64,000 bases of DNA from Tsuneonella sediminis (GTDB taxonomy: Bacteria; Pseudomonadota; Alphaproteobacteria; Sphingomonadales; Sphingomonadaceae): contig NZ_JBNCBU010000001.1 in the NCBI RefSeq assembly GCF_051912845.1, forward strand, positions 2,061,837 to 2,125,836, written 5' to 3'. This document shows, piece by piece, positions 18,477 to 28,954 of this stretch. How positions within the stretch are numbered: position 1 is the first letter of the stretch; the number at the start of each line of letters is the position of its first letter. Below the pieces are notes generated by a model that ran no database searches, was not told the origin of the DNA, and was given only the letters and a program-made list of their open reading frames with translations. A program made the position numbers and the translations under genes.

Positions 18477-21400
18477 CTAACGGGTCGCGAGGATCGGCTT
18501 CGCTCCGTCGCCTACGATGACGAACGCGGCCCAGTAGAATGGATGGGACGTGTCGGGATCATCCATGAGACCCTGCTGCGCCTTGTCGAGCGCCTGGGCC
18601 AGCGGAACGTCGGGACCAGCGTCGAGAAGCCCGCTTATCAGGCGCTTGGTCGCGTCGAAATCGTCCGGCACGGGCCAATGGCTTGCAAGGACGGTCCGCG
18701 CACCGGCACCCACGAATGCCCGTACCAGCCCGTCCAAAGCGTAGTTGCCGCCGGTCGTGACGCCGGCTTCGCGCGAGGCGCTTACCGTGGCCATGCCAGC
18801 CGTATCGCACGCGGAGAGGATGACGAGGTTCGCATCCAGATTGAGATCGAAGATCTCGCGGAAGCTCAGGAGTCCATCCGAACCTGAATCGCCGAACGAA
18901 GTAACGAGGGCCGGGCGCGCCGGACAGCCCCGGCGCGGCGCGGACACGAGACCGTGCGTCGCGAAGTGGACGATCTTGTACTGGTCCAGAGTCTTGTCGC
19001 TCAGCAGCTTGCTGTCGGTGAATTGCTCTCCGGTGCGTACCTCGCTCGCACCGCTCGTCAGGCGAGTTTGCGCGAAAAACAACTCGTCGGGCGCGATCGG
19101 CCGCTGCCAGACCGCCAGCGGCCAGTCGCACTCGCTTGCTACGACGCCGATCGGGCGCTCCTGCGGCAAGGCATTGCTACCCAGGCCGAGATAATTGCGC
19201 GGCGCCCTCGACGGCTCGAGCGCGCGAATGTCGAGGAAGCCCCGCGGGCTCACCGCGATCGAAACCTTCCGCCCGCGCCCGAGCCAGTCGACGCCCGTAA
19301 AATCGAACTCGTCCGCGCGGGGGTTCTTCATCCGCTCCTTGTAGGCGGTGACCCCCTTGTCCGCGGTCACCAGCACGTTCGGCGGCAGTTGCAGCATGGG
19401 ACCGTCGGGCTCGAAAATGAGGTGGTCCAGCGACTGGACCTCGGCATCGACCTGTCCGAACAGCTTCACGTACAGCTTGCGCGCGGCTTCGACATCGAAC
19501 GGAAGGTTGATCGTCTGGCCGCCCAGGACGGTCACCACGCTGTCGCGGATCGTCTGGACTTCCTTCTCGAGGTCGCTGACTTGCCCGTCGAGGGGCAGGA
19601 CACGCGCGCCAGCCGAGGTGACCATCAGCCCGTAGAGGTCCTGACCGACCACGATGAGCTTGTAGTACCCTTCGCCGGCCTTCAGCCCCTTCTGGAGATC
19701 GGTGAGTTCGAGCGACTGCGGGGCAAGCGCGCGGTACCTCGGAAATGCCGACAGCTGCGATGTCAGCGCGGCCTGTTCCTGCCGGAAAGCGGCAAGCATG
19801 GCCTCGGCACCCCGCAGTCTCTCGGTGTCCTCCGCGGTGGGTTCTTCGATGGCCTGAAGGCGTGCGATTTCCACTTCCTGCCGGGCGATTTCGCGCCCGC
19901 GCCTGATGGCGAGCCGGAAGAGCGACGCCGCCTCGTCGTTGCCGTCGGACAATTGGCGGGCGAGGACCGCCTGGGTCTGCGCGACGCCCGGCCGCTCGAG
20001 CACCTGGGAAGCGCTGAACGTGGCCGCTGCCGCGTCGGCATCGCCCGCACGCGCCAGCAGCTTGAAGTACGGCCCCAGCAGCGAGCGCAGCGTCGGCCCG
20101 ACGTCAGGGACCCCGGGAGCTGCCTTCACCACGTCTTCGTAAAGCCTTCGCGCCCCGGCAACGTCTCCGCTGCGGCTCAGGAACGAGGCCTTGCGCGCCC
20201 TTGCCGCCAGCAGGGCAGGGGAATTGGGATAGGAGTTGCCGATCGCGGCAACGGCGTTGTCGAACGCACTTCGCGCGTCTTCAAGGCGGCCCTGCGCCTC
20301 GGCGATCAGGGCGAGTTCCATCTGGATTTCGGAACGCAGGAACCCGGTCGAAACGACACGGCCGTCGCGCACTGCGTCGATCGCTTTCGCCGCTTCCTCG
20401 AACAGGCCCGTCGCCCTGTCGAGGTCGCCCAGCTGCCGGTGCGCGATGCCGGCGAGCAGTTTCGATTGCCCGTCGAGAACTTCGGCTCGCTCCTGCTCGG
20501 TCAGGCCGGGATCGAGGCCGCCGAGCCTCTGCAGGGCCAGGTTCTCGCGATTGATCTGGTCCGACAGGCTGAGATTGATCACGCCCGCGCGAAGCGCCTC
20601 TTCCAGTGCCTCGTCGCTGACGGGAGGGACCGGCTCGCTGAGAGCGGACAGCGCATCGGCCGAGCGGCCCTGGTTGAGCATGTCGATCGCGCGGTAGTTG
20701 CGCAGCAGTCGTTGGCCCACCCCGTCGCCGCGCGGGACGGCCCCCGTCGCCTGGTCGAACATCCGGCGCGCGCCTTCGAAGTTGCCCAAGTTCGACAGCT
20801 GCAGCCCCTGGTTGAGCAGCGATTCGGCATGCCGGCGCGGATTGTCGCGATTGCGCGCGGCGGCGGCTTCGAAAAACTCCGCGGATTCGGCAAACCGGCC
20901 GCCATTGTTGCGCGTGTACCCTTCTTCCACCGCGTCGGCTGCCTCCAGCAGGCCCGCCTGCACGCGCGCAAAAGCCGCGGGATCGCTGACCTCGGTCGAG
21001 GCGACGCGAATTTCGCCCGGCTGGGGCGCGTCCCTGACGATCGAGGCCAGTGCGAGCCGCAAGGCCGGGTCGTAGCCGGCAAGGCCCTCGGCCAAGTAGG
21101 CCGTACCCGCCCGTTCGATGGCATAGCGGCGATAATCGACCTTGGCGGCCTCGTCGCGGCAGGTGACCATCTCGACAGGGCCGAGTCCCTCGATCTCCGT
21201 GCGGGCGACCTGCCCGCAATCGAGGGACGGCAGCCCGGGTCCATTGGGCTCGCGGAGCAACGCCACTGTCCGCCGGACCGCGAGCACGTTGCCGACAGAG
21301 CCGGCGGCATCGCGGCAACTCAGCCGGTACGCCCGGTCGAACATCCCGCCGATGCGCGGATCGGATGGCGCGTTCTGGGCGGTGCAGGCGACCCCCGAGG

Positions 21401-21518
21401 TCCCGACGCGGAACGAATTGCGGACAGACAGCGGAGTGTTGGACTGGCCCATCACGGGGGTGGCAAGCGCAATCGCAATGGCTCCCGCCGAGGCCGCGGC
21501 GAAGATACGATCGATCAT
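18477..21518 (-). CDS. Exported TPR-CHAT domain protein (caspase-like putative protease)
   Basis: A 1013-residue protein with signal peptide MIDRIFAAASAGAIAIALA (cleavage near VMGQ), a long middle of degenerate TPR-like helices (FAESAEFFEAAAARNRDNP and similar, about 200-560), a probable coiled-coil (about 570-640), and a C-terminal CHAT domain. The caspase-type dyad is visible: VHFATHG (His855) and VILSACDT (Cys904), followed by GLVRAFVGAGARTVLASHW, a standard CHAT signature. CHAT proteins are clan CD peptidases or peptidase-like signalling proteins; export to the periplasm is inferred from the signal. The start overlaps the stop of the giant TpsA gene by 4 nt with a GGAGA site, so it is the third gene of the secretion operon and may process or regulate that exoprotein. 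Confidence 0.92.
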   Translation of the reverse strand: MIDRIFAAASAGAIAIALATPVMGQSNTPLSVRNSFRVGTSGVACTAQNAPSDPRIGGMFDRAYRLSCRDAAGSVGNVLAVRRTVALLREPNGPGLPSLDCGQVARTEIEGLGPVEMVTCRDEAAKVDYRRYAIERAGTAYLAEGLAGYDPALRLALASIVRDAPQPGEIRVASTEVSDPAAFARVQAGLLEAADAVEEGYTRNNGGRFAESAEFFEAAAARNRDNPRRHAESLLNQGLQLSNLGNFEGARRMFDQATGAVPRGDGVGQRLLRNYRAIDMLNQGRSADALSALSEPVPPVSDEALEEALRAGVINLSLSDQINRENLALQRLGGLDPGLTEQERAEVLDGQSKLLAGIAHRQLGDLDRATGLFEEAAKAIDAVRDGRVVSTGFLRSEIQMELALIAEAQGRLEDARSAFDNAVAAIGNSYPNSPALLAARARKASFLSRSGDVAGARRLYEDVVKAAPGVPDVGPTLRSLLGPYFKLLARAGDADAAAATFSASQVLERPGVAQTQAVLARQLSDGNDEAASLFRLAIRRGREIARQEVEIARLQAIEEPTAEDTERLRGAEAMLAAFRQEQAALTSQLSAFPRYRALAPQSLELTDLQKGLKAGEGYYKLIVVGQDLYGLMVTSAGARVLPLDGQVSDLEKEVQTIRDSVVTVLGGQTINLPFDVEAARKLYVKLFGQVDAEVQSLDHLIFEPDGPMLQLPPNVLVTADKGVTAYKERMKNPRADEFDFTGVDWLGRGRKVSIAVSPRGFLDIRALEPSRAPRNYLGLGSNALPQERPIGVVASECDWPLAVWQRPIAPDELFFAQTRLTSGASEVRTGEQFTDSKLLSDKTLDQYKIVHFATHGLVSAPRRGCPARPALVTSFGDSGSDGLLSFREIFDLNLDANLVILSACDTAGMATVSASREAGVTTGGNYALDGLVRAFVGAGARTVLASHWPVPDDFDATKRLISGLLDAGPDVPLAQALDKAQQGLMDDPDTSHPFYWAAFVIVGDGAKPILATR

Positions 21519-24500
21519 GGATTGTCTCCGGCCGGGGTGTCTTCGGGCACTGCGGAACCCAGCAGCGCAGGGTTACCCGCTCCGGCGACCGGTTCGACGA
21601 CATTGACGACCGGGTTGAGGTCCCGCGTGTTGATGAGCGGGGAAGGGGGGGCGATCGGGGCCGATGCCGCGGCGCTCTCGCTTTCTTCCTCCTGCTCCTG
21701 GCCAGCATCTTCGTTTTCGCCCGAACCGTCGCCGGACGACCCGGATTCCGCAGTCGGCGGCGCCACCGGCGCCGGTGCAAGCGGCGTCGCCTGGACCACC
21801 GTGATCGTGCTCGCGATCGATGCGACCGGGTCTCTCGTCCCGGTGGTGCACGCCCCGGTCGTGAAGACGCACCCGTTGAGCTGGCTGTTGCTGCTGAAAC
21901 CGGCGAACTGCTCGCTGTCGGGGGTGGGGTCGGCCTGTACGAGCGCGAAAGCGGCCGCCCCGGACACGGTGCCGGTACTGGTCTGGAACTGCCCGTTGAT
22001 AACGATCTGCGCACCTCCCGACGGCGGCGTGCCGGCAACGGTCACCTCGCTGTTTTCGAAGGTGGTCAGGAAACCCGCCGGAACCTGCGCGGTGCCGGTG
22101 TTCTGGATGTAGAAGGTGTCGGTCGGGAAGATCTCGAGTCCGGCGGCGTTCAGCACGCCTTCGGGTCGGGCAACCGCCAGCGGCCGATTGATATCGGCGA
22201 TCACGCCCTGGTAGCGGGGATCGGCCCGCAGTCGCGTGAGGATTTCTTCGCTCGCGACATGGATGTTGTTCGCTTCGATGAACACGATCCCACCGAGGCC
22301 GCCCGAGGGGTCGGCTAGCCGGACCGAGCCCCCGGTCGCCTCGATTTCGACCGTCCCGGACAAGAGGCCGAGCGCCGTCGATGCGGCAAAATCGGTCGCG
22401 TTGATTGCCCCCGAGACACGAAGAATACCCGCGGGCGTCTCGGTCTCGCGGTTTCCGGTGGCCAGGATCAGCGTGCCCCCGGCCCCGTAGAGCTGGCTGC
22501 CCGTGACCGTCAGGTTGCCGATGGTCATGTCGGTCGCCTGTGCGGTGTCGGCACCGACGATCACGATCTCGCCCCCCCGGATCCGGGCGAACTCTGCATT
22601 GTCGAGGACGTAACCCGCCGGGGACCCAAGGCCGTCGCCGATGAACATGCCCGCCGCGTTCGTCGTGGCAAGTTCGATTACGCCAGACGACGACAGCGCA
22701 TCCAGCGATCCGGCGGAGGTGATCGCGATATCGCCCGAAACGACCGTGATGCCGGGAGATCGCCAGGCGCCCCCAACGGTCGCCAAGCCGCCGAAGGACA
22801 GGTCGATGAAGCTGGAGGCAGAAATCCCCTGCGCGCTCAATGCGCCCGTTCCGGCACCCCACAGGCTGTTTGCCTGGATTGCTCCGCCGAAGCTCGCCGA
22901 CCCGCCGATGGCGATCGGCACTGCGCTGAAGATCGGCAGCATGCCGTTCGCGCCGCGGAACGGCTGGAACACGTTGTTCACCGAGCCCGCCGCCGATGCG
23001 TTGCCGAAATAGACAGCACCGCCCGGTGCAGTGATCGAGCCGGTCGTCAGACTGCCGCCTGCCAGCAACAGCACGTCGCGGCCCGCTAGGTTGCCGGTCG
23101 TGATGGCGCCCGAGGTCTGGATTCCGAGGTCACGAAGCGCGCTCACGGCGCCCGCCGATACCGGACCCGACCCGCCGGCGATGGCCACCTTGTATTGCGC
23201 GCCCGGTGCGGTGCTGGGATTGGCAATCCCGGCCTGGGCGGACCCGTTTATCGTCACTCCGTTCGCCGCGGCGATGAACACCGAATCGCCGGCGTTGAGG
23301 TTGTCGGTGCTCACGGCGCCCGCAGTGGAGCGCAGGTCGATCGAACCCGAAGCCGTCGTGCTGAGGACCCGCAGGCCTGCATCGCCGCTGAGCTGGACCG
23401 AGGTCGCCCCGATGGTGTTGGTCTGGAACAGGCCGGTCGATGCACCTCGCAGGATGCCGGTCAGGATCTGGCCCGATATCGTTACCGGACCTCCCACCGG
23501 GACCGGCTGCGACGCGAGGATCGGCGCCGGATCGAACCCGCCGCCGACGGTGCCGCCAAGCGCCTCCATCGAATTGCTGGCGATATATATCTGGCCTGCG
23601 CCGGAAGTCGTGATCGAGCCCGTCGTCAGCGACGTGCCGGGCAGCGCGAGGAACAGCTGCGATGCGTTTACGTCGCCAACCGCGATAGCGCCGGGCGACG
23701 AGACGCCGATCGCAGTCGCGGCGGACAGGTTTCCGGCCGTTATGCCGACCTGCGAGCGCAGGCCGATACGGTAGCCGTCCACAGGGGATGAAACCGGGTT
23801 TACGAGGCCCGCGGACACCGCCCCGGTGACGAGCGCTCCTCCGGCGTCGACGAAGACGCTGTCGCCCGACGTCAGGGCGCCGGTGGTGATTGCCCCACCC
23901 GCCGTAAGGTCGATCGTCTGGCCGGAAACGATCGCTCCGGTGGCCAGCGACGAACCCGCGTCGAGGGTGACGCCCGCGCCTGTCAGCGCATCGGTCGTGA
24001 TCGAACCTGCCGCGAGCAGTTCGATGTCGCCGTCGGTGGCGATGCTGCCGGTCAGCACCGAACCGTCGAGATCGAGCAGGAACCCTCCGGGGAACGCGAA
24101 GTTCGCATAGGCCAGGAAGTCGAGCCCCGTCGCGATCGACGGCAAGCTTCCGACGGTAAACGTGCCGAGGGTTGCGGGGCGCGTCGCGGGAAGGACGAAG
24201 TTGCCCGCATGGAGCGTCAGGGCCCCGGTGTTCACGGCAGAATTGTCGAGCGACACCAGCATCTGCCCGGGCGTCGAGATGCTCAGCCCGCTCGCGATGT
24301 TCACCGTCGATTGTGAGGCCAGCAAGTTGAACGGCTGGGCCGTCACCGTCACGGGCGCGAGGACGGGAACGCCGGTCGTCGTATCGAGAACCTGGAGAAC
24401 CGTCGTCGAGGCGTTCGGTGCCGAGTCTCCGGTCGTCGTCAGCGAGATGCTGTTCACGTTGACGTCGGATTGGCGGATGAACAATCCGCCCTCGGTGCCG

Positions 24501-27500
24501 CCCCCTGCCGAGTAGAAGGAAAGCCCGTCGACCGATCCCGTGCCGCCGAAGCCGTGGGCGCTGAAGACGATGTTGCCCGCGGTCAGGGACCCGCGTTCGG
24601 TGCGGTTGAACCGCTGCGTCACGGTGACACCGAGATCGCCGGCATACCCGTCGCCCCCGGCGCCGGCCGTTGTACCAAAGCCGCCGTCTCCGCCGAAGCC
24701 TGACCCGTCGAAGATGAAATCGCCGAACGTCACGGGAGAGCCGCGGACGAGCAAGCCGGCGAAGCCGCCGTAGCCCAAGCCCCCGTTGCCCCCGTTGCCC
24801 ACCGTCGTTCCCGATCCGCCGTCGCCGCCCGCGCCGCCGAACCCGCGCGCCACCGCATTGACCACTCCGAAAGTCGCTGAGCCGGTGTTGCTGGGGGTGT
24901 CAACGCCGCTGGCGGTCCCGATGTTCATGCCGCCGCCGAAGCCGCGCCCGCCCGTGCCGCCGTTCGCGCCCGGCGCGGTTGTACCCCCGCTGCCGCCGGC
25001 ACCTCCAAAACCGCCAAAGCCGTCGGCGAGAACGGTCGTGGTGCCATTGACCTCCAGTACCCCGCGCCCGGCATTGCCGAGGGCAAAGGCAAAACCGCCG
25101 TAGGCATCGCCGCCGACCCCGCCGGCCTGGCCGGAAAGGCCTTCGCCGCCGAAACCACCCGAAGCGCTGACGTCGATGACGAGGTCACCGACCGAAACCC
25201 GGCTCGGTCCGTTGACGCTTTGCGCTTCGATGCCCGCGGTGCCGGAAAAGGCCGTGCCCCCTCTGCCGCCGCCGGGCTGGGTCGCGTTGCCGCCAAATGT
25301 TGCGGCACTGAAGACCGCCGTTCCAGCGACGTCGATCGTTCCGTTGAACGATCCGATCAGCGCCCGCGGGGTGCGGAAAGGCCGCACGCTGATGGCATCA
25401 CCGCCGTTGACGCCGTCGCCGCCTGTCGCGTCCGCTTCCAGCTCGAGGAAGCCGCCGACATCGATGTCACCGCCGTTGACGAACATCCATGCGCGGCCCG
25501 AGCCGGCGGTCCCGCCGTTGCCGGTCCCGAAGGCCGAGCCCCCGTTCGAGCTGGCCTCGATTATGACGTCCTGGAGCGAAATGGTGCCGCGCAGGCCGGT
25601 TCCGTTGTTGTCGCCGGCGAACACTTGCGCAAAACCGCTGCCCGCGTTGCCGCCGTTACCGCCGTCCCGGCCGTCGCCCCCGGAGATGTCTCCGTCAAGA
25701 GCGGTGAAGCCGGTCACCGTGAGGCTGCCGTTGTTCACCCCGATGAAGGCGTTATGTGCGTTGGGATCGGGGTTGGCAAAACCGTGCCCGCCGTTCACCC
25801 CGTCGCCGCCCACCGCGTTGCCGTCGACCTCCAGATCGCCGTTGAGGGTCACGTTTCCGTTGTTGACGATGACCCGCGCCGATCCCGCGGTGCCCGATCC
25901 CCCGTCGCCCGTCCCGGAAGCGAACCCTCCGAATGCGTCGACGTTGACGACGAGGAATTCCGATGCGGTTGCATTGAGCGTCGCACCGTTGGTCGCGAAT
26001 ATCTGCGCGGCCCCGCCGATCCCCGCGCCGCCGTTGCCCCCGGTCCCGACGCCGGTGCCGCCAAGGCCGTCCGCGCGGACCTCGATATTCGTGAAGTCGA
26101 GCGTGGTCGAGCCGCCGGTCGCCTCGAGGGTGGCGAACCCGCCCTGGCCGCTGCCTCCATTGCCGTCGGTGCCCTCATCCGGCGTTCCGCCGTCCCCGCT
26201 GGCGTCTACCTGCAACGAACCTCCGCGGATCGCTCCGCCGCGCATCTGCAGCCGCGCAGTGCCGCCGGTGCCGTTGCCGGCTTGTCCCACCTGACCGCCA
26301 CCACCCACGCCGCGCGCCTGAACGATGAGAGAGGATGCGTCGATCGTGCCGTTGTCGAGGAACAGCTGCGCCGTGCCCGCGGTGGCATTACCGCCGATGG
26401 TCCCGGCAAACCCGGCGCTGTTGCCTCCGAAACTGTTGGCACTGACCTGAAGCAGAGGCGCAGTGGACTGCGGGTCGACCGTGATCGTTCCGCCATTGAG
26501 GACAGCAATGGTGGCGCTGCCGCCCGTCGCGTTTCCGCCGATGCCTCCGTTTCCTCCCGCATTCTGGGAGAAAACGAGAGTCTGGCCGGTCGCGTTGAAG
26601 GTGGCGTTGTCCACCGTCAGGTCCGCCGAGCCGCCGCTCGCATCGCCGCCCCGCCCGGCGTCCGTGCCATTGCCGCCCACCGCGCCCGGTCCTCCGCCAG
26701 GAAGCGCAGTCGTGAGGATGCCGCCATTGCGGACCGTTACGTTGCGAATGCCCCCGAAAGCATTGCCGCCGTTGACGACACCGCTGGGGGGCTCGACCGA
26801 GAAGGGGACGCCTCCGCCTTGAGCGAAGGAGCTGGGGAGGAGGTCCGCCGACGTCATGGTCGCGTTGTCGACCGTGATGAAAATGCTGCCACCGGTGGCC
26901 GTACCGCCGGTCGTGCCGCCGACCGTGGCGGTGCCGCCCGTCGCCCGTGCGATGATCCGGATAAGGCCGAAGCTGCCGGTCGTCGCCGGGCCGTTCAGAA
27001 CGGCACCGTTCAGCACGTCGATGGTGGCGGTGCCCCCGGTTGCCGCACCGCCCGTCGCATCGCCGCCGCCACTGGTCCAGCCGCCGAACGCCTCGGCCGA
27101 CAGAAAGTCGAGGTCGCCGAAGTTGCCCTGCCCGGTGACATTGCCGTTGGCGACGGAGATCGTGGATCCGGCGTCGCTTGCGAATATGCGGGCGGTGCCG
27201 CCAAACCCGGCACCGGCTCCGCTCCCCGAATCGGCGCCGCCGACGCCATCGGCGGCGACATTCAGCTCGTCGGTCGAGAAGCTTCCGCCGCCGTTTACCG
27301 AGAGTATCGCCGTTCCGCCGGTCCCCGTTCCCCCCGAACCACCGGCGCCATTGCTCGACCCGGCGATCCCGTAGGCGTGCACGCGGGTGACGCCCCCGAC
27401 CGCGACAGTGCCGCCTGACGCGGTTACGCTGGCATTGCCGCCCGTCGCGCTGCCGCTGAAGTCGGTGAACGCACTTGCACCCACGAAGGCGCTTCCGCCG

Positions 27501-28954
27501 ACGGCAATCGATCCCCCGGAACTCGCCGCGATCCTAGCCGACCCAGTGGTCACTGCCGCACCCGGCGCGCTTGCCGCCTGGTTGTTTTCGACGATCACAT
27601 CCCCGCCGACGGTGATTGCCCCGCCTGCGTCCGCGTCAACCGCGGCGAAGTTGGTGACCGAAAAGCCGCTTGCGGGCGCCGCGATCTTGGGATCGAGCGC
27701 CTCGGCCAAGAGGGTTCCCGCGACGTTGATCTCGCTGCCGGCGCCCGAGGCACGAACCTGCACGCCGTTGAAGTTGGGATCGGAGGATCCCTGCGCCCCC
27801 GCCGCCGAGAGGTTCGAGGCGAAGTTGATTACCTCGCCCCCATTGGCGAAGACGAAGGTGTTCGAGGTCGCCTTGGCCGTGACGGCGGACGTGAAGTCCT
27901 GCGAACCGGTGATGGCGATCGACGCCTGTCCGCTGCCCCCGCCTGCCGAAGGCGCGAAGGACGGTTCACCGGCAAGGACGTCGTAACCGGCAGACAGAAC
28001 GACGGCGTTGCCGTCCACGTCGGCGGCATCGGCAATATCGAAGCCGAGCGAACTGCCCGCGCCGATCGCCATGGTGATCGCGTCGTTCTTGGGGACCGCG
28101 ACCATGTAGATGCGGCTTGCATTTCCGATGTCGCCGGCCGGTCCGGTCGTGGTGCCGGTGTGGGACAGCGTCGTGCCCGTCCCGCTGGTGCCCGACGTGA
28201 CCTGGATGTCGAACAGGCCGTCGGTCCGAAGCGTGATGGTCGCGGCGTCTGCGCTGACGAGCGCCGACACCCGCTTGCCGTCGATCGCGCCGCCCTGGTT
28301 GATCACCGGCGCAACGATGGCGAGATAACTGCCGAGGCCGGGTGCAGTCCCGGTAATCTGCGCACCCGGCTGGATGGTTACCGCCGATCCAGGGCGGACG
28401 GCGCCGTTGAACTGCACGAATTCGCCCCCGGCGCCGGACTGTTCGAACACGCCGCCGACGACCGCGGGATCGATGCTGGTCAGGCCGAGATTGCCGACGT
28501 TGAACACGGCGCTGGAGCCGATGATGATCCCGCCGGGAGTGTAGAAATAGACCGTGCCGCCCGGAACGTTCGACTGAAGCTGAAGCTGCGAGATGACCGT
28601 GCCGTTGAACTGGATCGGACGGCTCGGGTCGGTCGGCAGGATGCGGTTGAGCACTGAAAAGTCGGCCGTCGACTGGAAGGTCGCTGTCGTGCCGGCGGGC
28701 TGGAAAATGATCGGGACGCCAGGATTGGTCGTGTCGAGGCCGGGGAAGACCGTCCAGTTGATGACGGCATCGGAAGAAGTGATATCGACCGTCGTCGTCC
28801 CCGTTCCGGTGGAGATCGACCCGCTTCCCGACGAGAAGGTGCCGTTGCCCTGGAACGACTGCGCCCGGCCTTCGGTCGCGCCGGCGACGAGGCCGATCGC
28901 GAGCGCGAACGTGGAACAGTAGGCGAGCGCGCTGCGGCTGCGATCCTTGCGCAT
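21515..28954 (-). CDS. Filamentous-haemagglutinin-like TpsA exoprotein
   Basis: A 2479-residue secreted beta-helix protein, substrate of the adjacent TpsB. After the signal peptide (MRKDRSRSALAYCSTFALAIG..., to about GRAQ) comes a TPS/haemagglutination-activity domain: AVINWTVFPG, FSVLNRILP, then TVYFYTPGGIIIGSSAVF, where TPGGI replaces the usual NPNGI. The body is extremely rich in Gly, Thr, Ala, Asn and Asp, with irregular GGTA/GGNA repeats as expected of a right-handed beta-helix; a central part (about 400-1500) is especially Gly-rich. Near the C-terminus two cysteines (Cys2362 and Cys2369) enclose a small loop, followed by an acidic Glu/Ser run and a Pro-rich tail. It may act in adhesion, biofilm or contact-dependent interactions; no toxin domain is evident. 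Confidence 0.93.
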   Translation of the reverse strand: MRKDRSRSALAYCSTFALAIGLVAGATEGRAQSFQGNGTFSSGSGSISTGTGTTTVDITSSDAVINWTVFPGLDTTNPGVPIIFQPAGTTATFQSTADFSVLNRILPTDPSRPIQFNGTVISQLQLQSNVPGGTVYFYTPGGIIIGSSAVFNVGNLGLTSIDPAVVGGVFEQSGAGGEFVQFNGAVRPGSAVTIQPGAQITGTAPGLGSYLAIVAPVINQGGAIDGKRVSALVSADAATITLRTDGLFDIQVTSGTSGTGTTLSHTGTTTGPAGDIGNASRIYMVAVPKNDAITMAIGAGSSLGFDIADAADVDGNAVVLSAGYDVLAGEPSFAPSAGGGSGQASIAITGSQDFTSAVTAKATSNTFVFANGGEVINFASNLSAAGAQGSSDPNFNGVQVRASGAGSEINVAGTLLAEALDPKIAAPASGFSVTNFAAVDADAGGAITVGGDVIVENNQAASAPGAAVTTGSARIAASSGGSIAVGGSAFVGASAFTDFSGSATGGNASVTASGGTVAVGGVTRVHAYGIAGSSNGAGGSGGTGTGGTAILSVNGGGSFSTDELNVAADGVGGADSGSGAGAGFGGTARIFASDAGSTISVANGNVTGQGNFGDLDFLSAEAFGGWTSGGGDATGGAATGGTATIDVLNGAVLNGPATTGSFGLIRIIARATGGTATVGGTTGGTATGGSIFITVDNATMTSADLLPSSFAQGGGVPFSVEPPSGVVNGGNAFGGIRNVTVRNGGILTTALPGGGPGAVGGNGTDAGRGGDASGGSADLTVDNATFNATGQTLVFSQNAGGNGGIGGNATGGSATIAVLNGGTITVDPQSTAPLLQVSANSFGGNSAGFAGTIGGNATAGTAQLFLDNGTIDASSLIVQARGVGGGGQVGQAGNGTGGTARLQMRGGAIRGGSLQVDASGDGGTPDEGTDGNGGSGQGGFATLEATGGSTTLDFTNIEVRADGLGGTGVGTGGNGGAGIGGAAQIFATNGATLNATASEFLVVNVDAFGGFASGTGDGGSGTAGSARVIVNNGNVTLNGDLEVDGNAVGGDGVNGGHGFANPDPNAHNAFIGVNNGSLTVTGFTALDGDISGGDGRDGGNGGNAGSGFAQVFAGDNNGTGLRGTISLQDVIIEASSNGGSAFGTGNGGTAGSGRAWMFVNGGDIDVGGFLELEADATGGDGVNGGDAISVRPFRTPRALIGSFNGTIDVAGTAVFSAATFGGNATQPGGGRGGTAFSGTAGIEAQSVNGPSRVSVGDLVIDVSASGGFGGEGLSGQAGGVGGDAYGGFAFALGNAGRGVLEVNGTTTVLADGFGGFGGAGGSGGTTAPGANGGTGGRGFGGGMNIGTASGVDTPSNTGSATFGVVNAVARGFGGAGGDGGSGTTVGNGGNGGLGYGGFAGLLVRGSPVTFGDFIFDGSGFGGDGGFGTTAGAGGDGYAGDLGVTVTQRFNRTERGSLTAGNIVFSAHGFGGTGSVDGLSFYSAGGGTEGGLFIRQSDVNVNSISLTTTGDSAPNASTTVLQVLDTTTGVPVLAPVTVTAQPFNLLASQSTVNIASGLSISTPGQMLVSLDNSAVNTGALTLHAGNFVLPATRPATLGTFTVGSLPSIATGLDFLAYANFAFPGGFLLDLDGSVLTGSIATDGDIELLAAGSITTDALTGAGVTLDAGSSLATGAIVSGQTIDLTAGGAITTGALTSGDSVFVDAGGALVTGAVSAGLVNPVSSPVDGYRIGLRSQVGITAGNLSAATAIGVSSPGAIAVGDVNASQLFLALPGTSLTTGSITTSGAGQIYIASNSMEALGGTVGGGFDPAPILASQPVPVGGPVTISGQILTGILRGASTGLFQTNTIGATSVQLSGDAGLRVLSTTASGSIDLRSTAGAVSTDNLNAGDSVFIAAANGVTINGSAQAGIANPSTAPGAQYKVAIAGGSGPVSAGAVSALRDLGIQTSGAITTGNLAGRDVLLLAGGSLTTGSITAPGGAVYFGNASAAGSVNNVFQPFRGANGMLPIFSAVPIAIGGSASFGGAIQANSLWGAGTGALSAQGISASSFIDLSFGGLATVGGAWRSPGITVVSGDIAITSAGSLDALSSSGVIELATTNAAGMFIGDGLGSPAGYVLDNAEFARIRGGEIVIVGADTAQATDMTIGNLTVTGSQLYGAGGTLILATGNRETETPAGILRVSGAINATDFAASTALGLLSGTVEIEATGGSVRLADPSGGLGGIVFIEANNIHVASEEILTRLRADPRYQGVIADINRPLAVARPEGVLNAAGLEIFPTDTFYIQNTGTAQVPAGFLTTFENSEVTVAGTPPSGGAQIVINGQFQTSTGTVSGAAAFALVQADPTPDSEQFAGFSSNSQLNGCVFTTGACTTGTRDPVASIASTITVVQATPLAPAPVAPPTAESGSSGDGSGENEDAGQEQEEESESAAASAPIAPPSPLINTRDLNPVVNVVEPVAGAGNPALLGSAVPEDTPAGDNP

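Noticed and set aside
18477..21518. CHAT gene as part of a CRISPR-Cas type III-E (Craspase-like) module
   Set aside because: There is no gRAMP/Cas7-11 gene or CRISPR array nearby, and the protein has an export signal and a TPS operon context.
18954..22112. A plus-strand open frame of 1052 codons opposite the CHAT and tpsA genes
   Set aside because: Antisense shadow that crosses a coupled gene junction; no motif, and the CHAT dyad is on the other strand.
25220..27418. A plus-strand open frame of 732 codons opposite the Gly-rich part of tpsA
   Set aside because: Mirror of the GGT/GGC-rich repeats; low-complexity Arg/Ala/Val-rich product.
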